A DNA stretch of 64,000 bases from Methylobacterium mesophilicum (GCF_022179445.1 NZ_BPQU01000008.1:116452-180451), one strand, 5' to 3'. Numbered from the stretch's first letter, positions 16,776 through 25,959 are shown. Notes: generated by a model from the sequence alone, not told the origin. Program-made: numbers and translations.

Positions 16776-18695
16776 CTAAGATTTGTTTGGTGTGAACGCT
16801 TCTTGTCGAACGCGGCGCCCCTCAGCGACACGCATCGTCAGACCCTGCGCATCGAGGTATTCCAGGATCGGCATCGTGATGTTCCGGCCGATCCCGGTTG
16901 CTTCGCGAAACTGCCCTACGGTGAGAAGCGCTTCAGGGTGTGCGCTGGCCACCGCCCGGGCGTGATCCACCAATTCGATCAGGACGCTGGGCAGAATGTA
17001 GTAATGCTTCGAGATGCGCTGCAGCCAGCCGATGCGGCCGAGCCGATCGAGAAGTCCACGCAAGGTGTCCGGGTCACTGCCCACGCGTTGTGCGAGTTCG
17101 GCCAGGCGCGGCTGATCGAGTCCGGCCGCCTCCAGGATCGTGCGTATCTCATCGTGAAGCAGCGCATCTTCGGGACTCAGGCGGACGACGTGCCCGGGGC
17201 GATGATGGTGGTTGCCGCGACGCGCGACCGTACCGTCGCGAACCAGTGCATCGAGGATGGGGGGCAAGACCCTGCGATGTCGAGTGGGAATGCCTGCCGC
17301 GACTTCCTCCTGGGATAGACCCGGATTGTCGGGCTCGATCCGATGCGTGTCGTCGAGCAACGCGAGGACGGCACTGCGGATGCCGTTCATGCGCGTCCTT
17401 GAAAAACCGAGCGGACCGCGGGGCGTCTCCACCACCATGACGCCGAGGGTGTCTGCAAGGGCGTCCATGGCCGCCGCGGAAACGTTGCGTGAACGCGCGA
17501 AGTGACCGAGATCCACCTCGACCGGGCTGGCTTCGAGCAGGCCGTCGAGCGCGTGCCCATCGTCGGCTCGGTCGAGGGCGCGGACCATCGCCTGCCGCTC
17601 CTCCCACCAGGCTCCGCGTCGCGGTCCGTCGATGTCGACGATGGTGCCTCCGCCCAAGGTGCGCGAGGCGGAGATGTCGCGCAGGATGAAGCGGTCGCCG
17701 TGAAGCGCCCCAAGTCCCGCATCGAGGGCGATCTGCGCTCTGGCCGAGCCTCCAGGCTCGACGACGACGCCCTCCGGGAGGAGAATCCGTCCGGTGACCA
17801 AGCCTGCGCCGTGGTGCACCTGGACGGGCGTTCGATGGCGGAGGGCCCGCTTTTCGCTGGGCAGCAGGCGCAGCGTCACGTCGAGACGTAGGGTCGGTCC
17901 ATGCAGCGCTGGTGCGAGGATCCAGTCCCCGCGATGGATATCCCCCTTCGACAGGCGCGGGCCGACGATATTCAGGGCGCAGCGCTGCCCGGCGCCGGCC
18001 TCATCGGTCACGAGGTCCTCGGCGCGGATGCCCCGCACCCGCACCTCCTGTCCGCCCGGGGAGGCCAGCAGGCGGTCGCCAACGCGCACGGTGCCGGCAT
18101 GCACGGCCCCGGTGACCACGATGCCGACCCCCGAGATAGTGAAGGAGCGGTCGACCGCCAGACGGAAGCCTCGTTGCGTCGGTCGGACCACAGCGGGCGT
18201 GGCCGCAGCGGCGTCCAGCAAGGCCGCAAGTTCGGGGATGCCAGCTCCGGACAAAGACGAACAGGCGACGATGGGCGCATCGGCGAGGCCGGTCCCAGTC
18301 AGCGCCGCGCGGATTTCCGGGCGAACCGCCACGAGTCGTGCCGGGTCCACCGTGTCGCTCTTGGTGACCGCCACGACCCCATGTCCGAGGCCGAGCAGGT
18401 CGAGGATGGCGATGTGCTCACGGGTCTGGGGCATCACGCCATCGTCAGCCGCCACGGCAAGGAGGGCGAACGCGACGCCGGTCGCCCCTGCCACCATCGT
18501 ACGCACCAGACGCTCATGGCCGGGCACGTCCACGAACCCGAGGGTGCGGTCGCCGCGACGGGCATAGGCGAACCCGAGATCCAAGGTGATCCCGCGGGCC
18601 TTCTCTTCCGGCAGCCGGTCGGCGTCGACGCCGGTGAGCGTCTTCACCAGCGTCGTCTTGCCGTGGTCGATATGACCCGCCGTCACGACGATCAT
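16776..18695 (-). CDS. selB: selenocysteine-specific elongation factor SelB
   Basis: A 639-residue GTPase that carries Sec-tRNA to ribosomes stalled at UGA codons followed by a SECIS hairpin. G motifs are complete: [10 protein letters not shown] at residues 7-16, the G3 motif DVPGHER near 57, and TKSD near 112. Domains II and III follow, and the C-terminal third consists of the winged-helix repeats that bind SECIS RNA ([32 protein letters not shown]). Full length for the family. No selA, selD or tRNA-Sec gene lies in the window. The gene starts 69 bases after the UGA-interrupted binding protein on the same strand, with a strong hairpin between them. Confidence 0.96.
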   Translation of the reverse strand: MIVVTAGHIDHGKTTLVKTLTGVDADRLPEEKARGITLDLGFAYARRGDRTLGFVDVPGHERLVRTMVAGATGVAFALLAVAADDGVMPQTREHIAILDLLGLGHGVVAVTKSDTVDPARLVAVRPEIRAALTGTGLADAPIVACSSLSGAGIPELAALLDAAAATPAVVRPTQRGFRLAVDRSFTISGVGIVVTGAVHAGTVRVGDRLLASPGGQEVRVRGIRAEDLVTDEAGAGQRCALNIVGPRLSKGDIHRGDWILAPALHGPTLRLDVTLRLLPSEKRALRHRTPVQVHHGAGLVTGRILLPEGVVVEPGGSARAQIALDAGLGALHGDRFILRDISASRTLGGGTIVDIDGPRRGAWWEERQAMVRALDRADDGHALDGLLEASPVEVDLGHFARSRNVSAAAMDALADTLGVMVVETPRGPLGFSRTRMNGIRSAVLALLDDTHRIEPDNPGLSQEEVAAGIPTRHRRVLPPILDALVRDGTVARRGNHHHRPGHVVRLSPEDALLHDEIRTILEAAGLDQPRLAELAQRVGSDPDTLRGLLDRLGRIGWLQRISKHYYILPSVLIELVDHARAVASAHPEALLTVGQFREATGIGRNITMPILEYLDAQGLTMRVAEGRRVRQEAFTPNKS

Positions 18696-18726
18696 GGCTT
18701 GGCGACTTCGTGCTGGAGCCCAGTGT

Positions 18727-18754
18727 GGCCGGCGCGGAACAGTCCGCGCCGGCC
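18727..18754 (-). terminator. strong hairpin between the binding protein gene and selB
   Basis: A perfect 12-bp stem (GGCCGGCGCGGA with its complement) around a 4-base loop, 11 bases after the stop of the binding protein gene and 32 bases before the selB start. There is no T-run after it, so it may be an attenuator, a 3'-end stabiliser or a control element for selB rather than a full terminator. Confidence 0.55.
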
Positions 18755-18764
18755 GGAAGTGACT

Positions 18765-20252
18765 TCAACCCTTGATGCGGGTTTCGGCCAGTTCGGACAT
18801 GCAGGTGTCGTAGGGGGTGAACTCCACCCGGTTCGACACCGCGAACAGCGTGTAGGGCGCGTACAGGAACAGGGCTTTGGCCTCGTCCTGCAGGTAGCGC
18901 TCCACCTCGCGAACCACCCCTTCCGTTTCGGTCTCCGGCGTATGCAGGAGCTTCTCGTAGAGGGCGTCGAACTTCGGATCCTCCGGACCCTGGCGCAGGG
19001 TCGCGTCACGTCCGAAGAACTCCCGGTGCACGCACGCCGCCGGATATTGCGGCGTCCAGTCGAAGTACCATTCGAGCTTGACGTCGAACTCCGCCGGCGT
19101 TTCGTCCTTGGCGCTGACGAAGCGGCAGCCCAGGCCAACTTTTCCCAGGCACCGGCCGATGGCGTCCACCACGCCCTTCCAGGCGGGTGAGGCGACGAAG
19201 ACCAGTTCTTGTCCCCCGAGCCTCAGACCATCGAGCGTGCGTCTGGCACCCTCGGGGTCGTGCGGCATCGGCTTCATGTCCGGGTCCGCGCCGTAGCGGC
19301 CTGGCTGGATGAAGGCTGGGATCACCGTGCCGTAGCCATACGCCCCGTGCTCCAGCACGAAGGCTTGGTCGATGGCGAGGTTGATCGCCCGGCGGGCCTC
19401 CGGGTTGCGCCAAGGCGAGTCCGGACGGTTCTCGTTGAAGACACCCGTGAGGATCGCCTTCGCCTTCTTCGTCTGGATTCTCCCGTGCGCACTGTCCGGG
19501 AAGGACTTCGCCTCGTCCGGCGTCAGGTCGAACACTACGTCGACCTGGCCGTCACCGACCGCGACCGACTTGATGCCCTCGTCCTTGCCGATGACGTTGT
19601 CGTAGACGATCCGGACCGTCGGCCTGCGGGCCGGGTTCCAGTACGTCGGGTTGGGCTCCATGACCACGCGGTCGGAGCGGCTATCGATGAGCGAGACGCC
19701 CTCGGTGAGCACAAACGGGCCAGTCCCCCACGGACCAGGCGCGTCGATGACTCACCAATGGCCTTCTGCCGACCCCGTCTTTGGGTCAACGAAGCCCCAC
19801 TCGTTCCAGAACCGCGTCGAGGGCAGGTGCATACCGCGCAGCTTCATTAGCGCCGCGGAGTCGCCGCCGGGGAAGCGCATCCGCACGGTGCGGTCGTCGA
19901 CCGCCTCGCAAGTCACATCCCGGGCGAAGTTGAGGAAGGCACCCGGCGGGTGCGGGTTGGTCCATTCCTGGACCTTGTCGAACCCGAGCTTGAACATCGC
20001 GGCGTTGAAGGGCTCGCCGTCCTGGTAGACCGCGTCCCGCATCTTGAGTTCGAGGGTTTCGCCATCGAGCCAGCGCCAGCTCTCGGCGAGGCTCGGCTGG
20101 CCGATGCCGTCGTGGTCGACACGGTTGGCTTCCTCCATCGTGTTCCAGGTGATGGAAAGCCAGTTCACCGGCGACGGGTCGACCACCGTCACCGTGTTAT
20201 GGGGTCCCCAGGGCTGGCCGCCCCCCGGATCCCCGGTCGCTTGCGCGTCCAT
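18765..20252 (-). CDS. SBP_bac_5-type binding protein with in-frame UGA; candidate selenoprotein
   Basis: One frame of 495 codons from ATG 20252, which has a very strong ribosome site (GAGGAGG), to the stop at 18765, broken only by TGA at 19754-19752 (codon 167). Both sides are good SBP_bac_5 (oligopeptide/nickel-type substrate-binding) sequence: NTVTVVDPSPVNWLSITWNT and LELKMRDAVYQDGEPFNAA before, APGPWGTGPF directly after, then RRAINLAIDQAFV and YFDWTPQYPAA. The UGA follows GHW and is read as selenocysteine in the favoured model: selB is the next gene and a SECIS-like stem-loop lies 13 nt downstream. There is no signal peptide, so the protein is probably cytoplasmic, unusual for the family. 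If not recoded it is a pseudogene by a single nonsense change. Confidence 0.72.
19720..19738 (-). promoter_or_regulatory. candidate bacterial SECIS stem-loop
   Basis: On the coding strand, CTGGTCC (19738-19732) pairs with GGACTGG (19726-19720) through seven pairs, two of them G-U, around the 5-base loop GTGGG. The stem begins 13 nt after the UGA, and the loop 20 nt after it, inside the distance range known for bacterial SECIS elements; a G among the first two loop bases is the other consensus feature. The pairing lies inside the coding sequence, as bacterial SECIS elements do. Not folded by software; GC-rich coding DNA produces such stems by chance. Confidence 0.5.
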
Positions 20253-20425
20253 GTATCCTCCTCGTGTTCGACCCGCATGGCGTGCGGGCATCGTCCGGCT
20301 CATCGCGAGCCGACAGGATGGAAGGCGCCTGCGGTTGCGCATGGCCCTCGATTTATTCGCCTGGGCCGCCGGCCAGGCCGCCGTCGAACCCTCGCGTTTC
20401 AGTTCGGCCCCGCGGAGAGCCTCGT

Positions 20426-20443
20426 CCGCACGTCTGCGTGCGG
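20426..20443 (-). terminator. hairpin after the regulator gene
   Basis: CCGCACG and CGTGCGG form a 7-bp perfect stem with loop of four, starting eight bases after the regulator stop. Without a T-run it is at most a weak terminator between the regulator and the binding protein gene. Confidence 0.3.
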
Positions 20444-20450
20444 GGTATCC

Positions 20451-20921
20451 TCAGCCCGGCTCGTCGCCCTGGGCCATGCCCGCTGTGGCGACGCGGTCGG
20501 CGAGATCCTTCAAGTTCTGGCGCAGGTCGGCGAGTTCGCGGTCGCCGAGGCCGGTGCGACAGACCACGGCCTGCTGCGCCGTCGCAACTTGGTCCTCCAG
20601 CAACCGGCCCGCCTCCGTCAGGGCGACGAGGACGATGCGCCGGTCTGCCGCGCGGGTCCGGATGACGAAGCCCGCGGCCTCCAGCCGGTCGACCAGGGGC
20701 GTGATCGCGCTGGACGTGAGTTGCAGCCGGGCGGCCAAGTCGTTCACCGCCGTCACGCCGTCCTGCCAGAGCGCCAACATGACGAGGTACTGCGGGTAGG
20801 TCAGCCCTACCTCGCCCAGCAACGGCCGGTAGGCGCGCACGATCGAATTCGTCGCAGCATAGAGGGCGAAGCAAAGCTGGTCGTCCAGCCGCAGGCCAGT
20901 TTGCTTCGTCGATGTCGACAC
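20451..20921 (-). CDS. OhrR/MarR-type redox-sensing regulator
   Basis: A 156-residue winged-helix repressor. The start LDDQLCFALYAATNSIVRAY and GLTYPQYLVMLALWQ match the OhrR branch of MarR, whose N-terminal cysteine (here Cys17) is oxidised by organic peroxides to release DNA. A second cysteine, Cys121, lies 104 residues on, about the spacing seen in two-cysteine OhrR proteins that form an intersubunit disulfide. The HTH is LQLTSSAITPLVDRLEAAGF with wing RTRAADRR. A perfect 20-bp palindrome lies 25 bases before its start. The gene reads toward the UGA-containing binding protein 198 bp downstream. Redox sensing is inferred from the cysteines. Confidence 0.85.
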   Translation of the reverse strand: MSTSTKQTGLRLDDQLCFALYAATNSIVRAYRPLLGEVGLTYPQYLVMLALWQDGVTAVNDLAARLQLTSSAITPLVDRLEAAGFVIRTRAADRRIVLVALTEAGRLLEDQVATAQQAVVCRTGLGDRELADLRQNLKDLADRVATAGMAQGDEPG

Positions 20922-20946
20922 AGACCGTCGCTCCGTTCAGACCTTA

Positions 20947-20966
20947 ATCATTCACGCGTGAATGAT
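20947..20966. promoter_or_regulatory. perfect 20-bp palindrome, probable operator
   Basis: ATCATTCACGCGTGAATGAT is its own reverse complement. It sits 25 bases upstream of the OhrR/MarR-type gene start, where such repressors bind to control themselves. Probably overlaps the promoter. Confidence 0.75.
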
Positions 20967-21375
20967 GTTGTCAACGGGCCGTATCTTGCGTAGGGGAAAG
21001 CGCGGCTAACAGGCTTGCCTTTTCCTGGTCACAGGGGGGCCGCATACGAGAGAAGTCGACGAAAAGCCGACCGGCGCCTATCCACCCAACCCAGTCGTAG
21101 GTCCTCGTCCATCAAGCTGCCTCGGAGCAGACCTTCCGAGCTTCTGCAACGGGTCGGTTCGAGCATGTCTGCTTTTACGGTGCGCCTGCTCCGAAGCAGG
21201 CCGGCAGCTTTCTGCCATAACCGGACCGCCGTTTAATGCTCGTCTCAGCCGCTCTAGCGCTCCCGTGCCTTGGTGTGCCAAGCGTCCGCCTGCTGGACAC
21301 GCTCGCGGGGGCCACCTCCGAAGGCGAAATGTTCCAATCTCTACGGTTCCAGCGGTTCCTTCCGTCGGCGGTGGA
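20967..21375. other. intergenic region
   Basis: No supported gene between the regulator promoter and the end of the ligase gene. Short frames on both strands have random composition. It should contain the promoter for the minus-strand regulator operon at its left side. Confidence 0.5.
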
Positions 21376-22905
21376 TCAGTTCACCTCGCCATCGACGCTG
21401 AAAACGGCCCGATAGGTCTGACGGAGTTCGTTCTTCTGGACCTTGCCAAGGGCGTTGCGCGGAAGCCTGGGCATCGACACCACGACCTTGGGCAGCTTGT
21501 AGCGGGCGAGCTTCTGACCAAGCTGCGCCACGATGACGTCAGGTGCCGGAGCAGTCCGGCCGTCCTGCGGCTCAATCACCGCCACGACACCCTCACCAAA
21601 ATCCGGGTGCGGCACGCCGATCACTGCACTGTCTTGAATCGCCTCAATCTGGTTGAGGGCCGCTTCGACCTCCTGCGGATAGACGTTGTAGCCCCCAGAG
21701 ATGATCATGTCCTTGGCGCGCCCGACGATCGCGATCCGTCCATCGGGCGCAATCGTGGCGAGATCACCGGTCCTGAAAAATCCATCCGCGGTCATGGCCG
21801 CCTCGGATGCCTCCTGCATGTTCCAATAGCATCGGAAGACGTTGGGTCCCCGCAGGACGAGTTCACCGACGGTCTCGGCGGGCAGCGTGTGTTCATCCTT
21901 GTCGCGCACCTCAATATCGACGCCGGGGAGTGCGTAGCCGACCGTCCCCGGGGTGCGGAGTCCGTCGAGCGGGTTCGAGGCGACGATCGTCGTCTCCGTC
22001 AGGCCGTAGCGCTCAAGGATCGTGTGCCCAGTCCGCGCCCGGAATGCGTCATGTACCATCGCCGACAACGGCGCCGATCCACAGGTGAACAGGCGCATTC
22101 CGGCACATAGCCCGGCGTCTAGCCGCGGGTCTGCGAGGAGCCGCGTGTAGAAGGTCGGAACGCCCATGAAGACCGTAGCCTGCGGCATCTCCCGGATCAC
22201 GGCGTCTGGGGTGAACCGGTTCAGGAACAGCGTGGTCGCCCCCACCCGCAGGGCCGTGTTGATGGCGATGAAAAGCCCATGGGCATGAAAAATCGGCAGG
22301 GCATGAAGCAAGACATCGTCGACGCGCATACCCCAGAGCGAGACGAGCGAATCGGCAGAGAAGAGCAAGTTCGCGTGGCTGAGCACGGCCCCCTTCGGCC
22401 GCCCCGTGGTCCCGGAGGTGTAGAGGATGGCCGCGACGTCATCGCCCCGAAGCTGCACGGCATCCGCCAGGGGTGGCATGGACCGCGCGGCCTTGAGGCC
22501 GCTGCCGGCGCCCCGAGCGTCGAGGGTGAAGGTCCTACATCCTTCGGGCAGGCCCGCCGCCCCCAGCGCCGCGATCCGCTCGCCTTCGCCGACGAAGAGG
22601 TTCGGACCCGCGTCACCCAGGATTTGGCGTACCTCGGCCTCGGTGTACGCGGAGTTGAGCGGAACGTAGACCGCTCCGGCCTTGAGACAGGCCAGATAGA
22701 GACACACAGCCTCGGGCGACTTCTCAACTTGGACCGCCACCCGGTCGCCCAAACTCACGCCCACGTGCCTGAGGAACGATGCGAATCGGCTGGCGAGCTC
22801 CTCGACGTCGCCGCGTGTCCACCGAGTCCCGTCCTCGCCCTGGAACAGCAGGACATCTGGGTGCTGAGAGGCGGGAAACAAAAAATCGTAGAGGTTGTCT
22901 GACAT
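21376..22905 (-). CDS. malonyl-CoA synthetase-like acyl-CoA ligase
   Basis: A 509-residue AMP-forming ligase from ATG 22905; an in-frame extension to 23070 overlaps the upstream gene and is not protein-like. Core motifs are present: ILYTSGTTGRPKGAVLSHAN near residue 160, the Y-G-x-T-E motif as ERYGLTETT, the TGDLATI hinge region, and the C-terminal catalytic lysine region LPRNALGKVQKNEL. The N-terminus (DRVAVQVEKSPEAVCLYLAC and YVPLNSAYT) is the MatB type, which joins malonate or methylmalonate to CoA. It is last in a four-gene minus-strand operon with a dehydrogenase, a binding protein and an enoyl-CoA hydratase. Exact acid unproven. Confidence 0.85.
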   Translation of the reverse strand: MSDNLYDFLFPASQHPDVLLFQGEDGTRWTRGDVEELASRFASFLRHVGVSLGDRVAVQVEKSPEAVCLYLACLKAGAVYVPLNSAYTEAEVRQILGDAGPNLFVGEGERIAALGAAGLPEGCRTFTLDARGAGSGLKAARSMPPLADAVQLRGDDVAAILYTSGTTGRPKGAVLSHANLLFSADSLVSLWGMRVDDVLLHALPIFHAHGLFIAINTALRVGATTLFLNRFTPDAVIREMPQATVFMGVPTFYTRLLADPRLDAGLCAGMRLFTCGSAPLSAMVHDAFRARTGHTILERYGLTETTIVASNPLDGLRTPGTVGYALPGVDIEVRDKDEHTLPAETVGELVLRGPNVFRCYWNMQEASEAAMTADGFFRTGDLATIAPDGRIAIVGRAKDMIISGGYNVYPQEVEAALNQIEAIQDSAVIGVPHPDFGEGVVAVIEPQDGRTAPAPDVIVAQLGQKLARYKLPKVVVSMPRLPRNALGKVQKNELRQTYRAVFSVDGEVN

Positions 22906-22912
22906 TGATCGA

Positions 22913-23839
22913 TCAACCCGAGACGGGCGTTGCGCCCGCTTGCGGCTGGCCATCCCGGCCCGCGATGAGTTGGAAGACCGCGCTGAAATCCTTCTCGGCA
23001 TAGCCGCCCGCGGCGGCCATCTGGTAGAGCGCCACCGCCGCACCCGCGAGGGGCGTCGCGGCGTGGACACTGCCCGCGGCCTGTTGTGCCAGGCGCATGT
23101 CCTTCAGCATCATCGGGAGGGCGAAACCCGGCGCGTATCCATGGTTGGCGGGCGAGGTCGGGACCGGCCCGGGTACGGGGCAGTACTTCTCAAGGGCCCA
23201 GCAATTGCCGGAGGATTTGACGATCACGTCGTATAGGGTCTGGTGGTCGAGGCCTAGTTTCTCCCCCAGTGCGATGGTCTCCGAGAGGGCGACCATGGTC
23301 ATCCCCGCCAACATGTTGTTGCAGATCTTGAGTGCCTGCCCCGAGCCTGCCTCGCCGACATGGAAGAAGTTTGCACCCATCGGATCGAGGAGGGGCCGAG
23401 CGCGAGCGTAGGCCTCCGCGCTGCCGCCGACCATGAACGTCAGCCGGCCGCCCGCGGCTGCCGGAACCGCCCCCGAAACAGGCGCGTCCACCATGGCGAA
23501 CCCGGCTGCTGTGGCGGCACCGCTGACCGCCCGGGCACTCTCGATATCGATGGTCGAGCTGTCGATCAAAAGGGCGTCGCGAGGCGCTGAGGCCAGAATG
23601 CCGCCCTCCGCTTCGTAGACGGCGCGGACGTGCTTGCCCGTCGGCAGCATCGTGATGACACATTCGGCGTCGGCCACCGCCTCGCCGAGCACCGCGGCGG
23701 CCCGGCCCCCCTGTGCCGCAAAGCTTGCGCGAGCGGCTGCCGTTAGATCGTAACCAGCGACCCGGTGACCGGCCTCGATGAGGCGGCGGCTCATGGGTAT
23801 GCCCATGTTTCCCAAGCCAATGAAAGCGATATTCGTCAT
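22913..23839 (-). CDS. 3-hydroxyisobutyrate dehydrogenase family enzyme
   Basis: A 308-residue beta-hydroxyacid dehydrogenase. The NAD site is IAFIGLGNMGIPMSRRLIEA at residues 4-23, the substrate motif DAPVSGAVPAAAGG near 118, and the catalytic lysine motif GSGQALKICNNML near 167-179. Members oxidise 3-hydroxyisobutyrate or 3-hydroxypropionate to the semialdehyde, or reduce tartronate semialdehyde. Together with the ligase seven bases downstream and the divergent aldehyde dehydrogenase, a route semialdehyde - acid - CoA thioester is plausible. Substrate not resolved by sequence. Confidence 0.88.
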   Translation of the reverse strand: MTNIAFIGLGNMGIPMSRRLIEAGHRVAGYDLTAAARASFAAQGGRAAAVLGEAVADAECVITMLPTGKHVRAVYEAEGGILASAPRDALLIDSSTIDIESARAVSGAATAAGFAMVDAPVSGAVPAAAGGRLTFMVGGSAEAYARARPLLDPMGANFFHVGEAGSGQALKICNNMLAGMTMVALSETIALGEKLGLDHQTLYDVIVKSSGNCWALEKYCPVPGPVPTSPANHGYAPGFALPMMLKDMRLAQQAAGSVHAATPLAGAAVALYQMAAAGGYAEKDFSAVFQLIAGRDGQPQAGATPVSG

Positions 23840-23864
23840 GCCGGCGCTCCTAACCCATGCAGTC

Positions 23865-25073
23865 TTACTTCTTGACTAGTGGACACTTGCTCTCCGCCAG
23901 AGGCAATGTGGCCTCGGCGGCGGGAATTGTTCTGAGAACACGATAGTAATCCCAGGGCCCCTTCGACTCCTGGGGCGTTTTTACCTGGATCAGGTACATG
24001 TCGTGCTCCATTCGCCCGTCGACCCGCACCTTTCCATTCGTCACGAAGAAATCATTGACCGGCATCGCACGCATGGCCTCGGCGACGACCTTGCCGTCGT
24101 CGGTGCCGGCCGCCTGCATCGCCTTGAGGTAATGCAGGACTGACGAGTAGACGCCGGCCTGGATCATGTCGGGCATACGACCCGTCACTGCCATGTAGCG
24201 CTTCCCGAAGGCGCGACTGGGGTCGTTGCGATCCCAATAGTACGCCGTCGTCGCGACGAGCCCCTGAGCAGCCTTCAAGCCCAGCGCGTGCACATCGCTG
24301 ATCATGGTAGCGAGACCGAGGATTCTCTGTCCGCCTTGAGCGATGCCGAACTCGCCAGCTTGCTTCACTGCGTTCGTCGTGTCGACGCCGCCATTGGCCA
24401 ATCCTATGATCTGTGCCTTGGATCCTTGTGCTTGCAAGAGGTAAGAGGAAAAATCCTGCGTACCCGTCGGATGACGCACTTGGCCGATCACTGTCGCATT
24501 GTTCTCGGTGATCGTCTTCGTAAGATCGGCCGCCATCTGGTGCCCGAAGGCGTAGTCGGCGGCGATCAGGAACCAGGTTTTTCCGCCTTCTTGAATCACG
24601 GCTCGCGATGTTCCGACAGCCTGCGAATAGGTATCCCACGGCCAGTGGAAGCCGGTGGGCGAGCAATCCTCGTTGGTCAGGCGGTTGGTTCCAGGGCCGG
24701 AGGCGAGGGTGATCCGTCCGCGCTCTCTGGCCATATTCTGGACCGCTATAGCGATCGCCGAGTTCGTCAGGTCCGCGATCGCCAGGACATTGTCTTGGTC
24801 GAACCATTTACGGGCGATGCCTGCCCCGACATCAGTCTTGTTTTGATGATCCGCCGACAGGACCTCAATCGGACGGCCGAGCACAGTGCCGCCGAAGTCA
24901 GCGACTGCCATCCTGGCGGCCTCAACCGAGCCTATGCCCCCGAACTCGCTGTAGAGCCCGGATTGATCGTTGAGCACTCCTATGCGCACTGGAGTGTCCG
25001 CCGCCTGTGGGCTCGTGGCTCCGAGTAGCGTCACAGCGACGGCTGCAAGCGCGGCGCTTAGCGTCTTTGACAT
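23865..25073 (-). CDS. LivJ-type ABC transporter binding protein
   Basis: A 402-residue periplasmic binding protein of the branched-chain amino acid type. Residues 1-25 are a signal peptide (MSKTLSAALAAVAVTLLGAT, cleavage after SPQAA). The mature protein has the Peripla_BP_6 pattern: VRIGVLNDQSGLYSEFGG, EVLSADHQNKTDVGAGIARK, and WFLIAADYAFGHQMAADLTK. Proteins of this group bring in aromatic or aliphatic acids as well as amino acids. No permease or ATPase genes are adjacent, so it must share a transporter encoded elsewhere. Start chosen at 25073 by the signal peptide; the longer frame overlaps the hydratase gene. Confidence 0.9.
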   Translation of the reverse strand: MSKTLSAALAAVAVTLLGATSPQAADTPVRIGVLNDQSGLYSEFGGIGSVEAARMAVADFGGTVLGRPIEVLSADHQNKTDVGAGIARKWFDQDNVLAIADLTNSAIAIAVQNMARERGRITLASGPGTNRLTNEDCSPTGFHWPWDTYSQAVGTSRAVIQEGGKTWFLIAADYAFGHQMAADLTKTITENNATVIGQVRHPTGTQDFSSYLLQAQGSKAQIIGLANGGVDTTNAVKQAGEFGIAQGGQRILGLATMISDVHALGLKAAQGLVATTAYYWDRNDPSRAFGKRYMAVTGRMPDMIQAGVYSSVLHYLKAMQAAGTDDGKVVAEAMRAMPVNDFFVTNGKVRVDGRMEHDMYLIQVKTPQESKGPWDYYRVLRTIPAAEATLPLAESKCPLVKK

Positions 25074-25182
25074 CTTGACCTCCCTGAAGGCGGGCTTAGG
25101 CTCGCTCTGCCGTTGGTTCGGGTGCTTCGTCTGCACGGGACGCTGGCGTGCCGCTTCGTGCAGGGCTCGGCGGATTGCCGAA

Positions 25183-25959
25183 TCAATCGTCAGCGAAAAG
25201 TGGCGGGCGTTTCTCCTTCCACGCCAGCAGACCCTCCTGCGCGTTGCGCGTGGTGAAGGCCGCGACGAAGCGGTCGTGGATCTCGCCCGGATCGGCGCTG
25301 CCCCGGGCAATGGCGTTGAGAGACGCCTTCAGGCCGCGCAAGGCATCCGGCGCCCGCGCGGCGACCGAGGCCGCGAGCGTGTCGGCCCGCTCGTCGAGCA
25401 GATCGGGGGCTAAGAGTTCGCTGAGGAAGCCGATGGCGAGCATCGTCTCCGCATCGATCGTTTCGCCGGTCAGGATCAGCCGCTTGGCCGCCGAGAGGCC
25501 AAGCCGCTCCACGTAGCGACGCAGGCCGCCGTAGCCGTACTGGATACCAAGGCGGGCCGGCGGCATCATCATGTGGGATTTGTGCACGCCGATCCGCAGG
25601 TCGCAGGCCAGGGCGAAATCCGTGGCACCGCCGTAGACGCTGCCGTTGAGCGCGCAGATCGTCGGCATCCGCAGGCACTCGAGCTGATCGCAAAGGCGGT
25701 TAAAGGCGAAGGCCTGCTCGAACGAGCCCGCGCTGCCGATGGACCCGATGTTGAATCCGGCGCTGAAGCTCGGCCCGCTCGCCTTCACCACGAGCACGCG
25801 GACGGCGCGGTCTCGGTCGAGCTGGTTGAGCATCGCAGCAAGGGCATCCACGTCGGCCGGCTCGAAGCGATTGTGCTGACGCGGACGGTTCAGGTGGATG
25901 CGCGCGACGCCGTCCCTGGTCGTGAGGGTCGGCAGCCCATCGGGAGCGTCGACTGACAT
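25183..25959 (-). CDS. enoyl-CoA hydratase/isomerase family protein
   Basis: A 258-residue crotonase-fold enzyme. The oxyanion-hole segments are visible: GPSFSAGFNIGSIG near residue 61 and NGSVYGGATDFALACDLRIG near 103-122, followed by HMMMPPARLGIQYGYGGLRR. In place of the two catalytic glutamates of classic hydratases the second position is Leu-Gly-Ile, so it may be an isomerase, hydrolase or decarboxylating member instead. First gene of the minus-strand operon, divergent from the GntR gene. Confidence 0.88.
   Translation of the reverse strand: MSVDAPDGLPTLTTRDGVARIHLNRPRQHNRFEPADVDALAAMLNQLDRDRAVRVLVVKASGPSFSAGFNIGSIGSAGSFEQAFAFNRLCDQLECLRMPTICALNGSVYGGATDFALACDLRIGVHKSHMMMPPARLGIQYGYGGLRRYVERLGLSAAKRLILTGETIDAETMLAIGFLSELLAPDLLDERADTLAASVAARAPDALRGLKASLNAIARGSADPGEIHDRFVAAFTTRNAQEGLLAWKEKRPPLFADD

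Noticed and set aside
17901..19190. 429-codon plus-strand frame
   Set aside because: Antisense of selB and the binding protein gene; no protein-like pattern.
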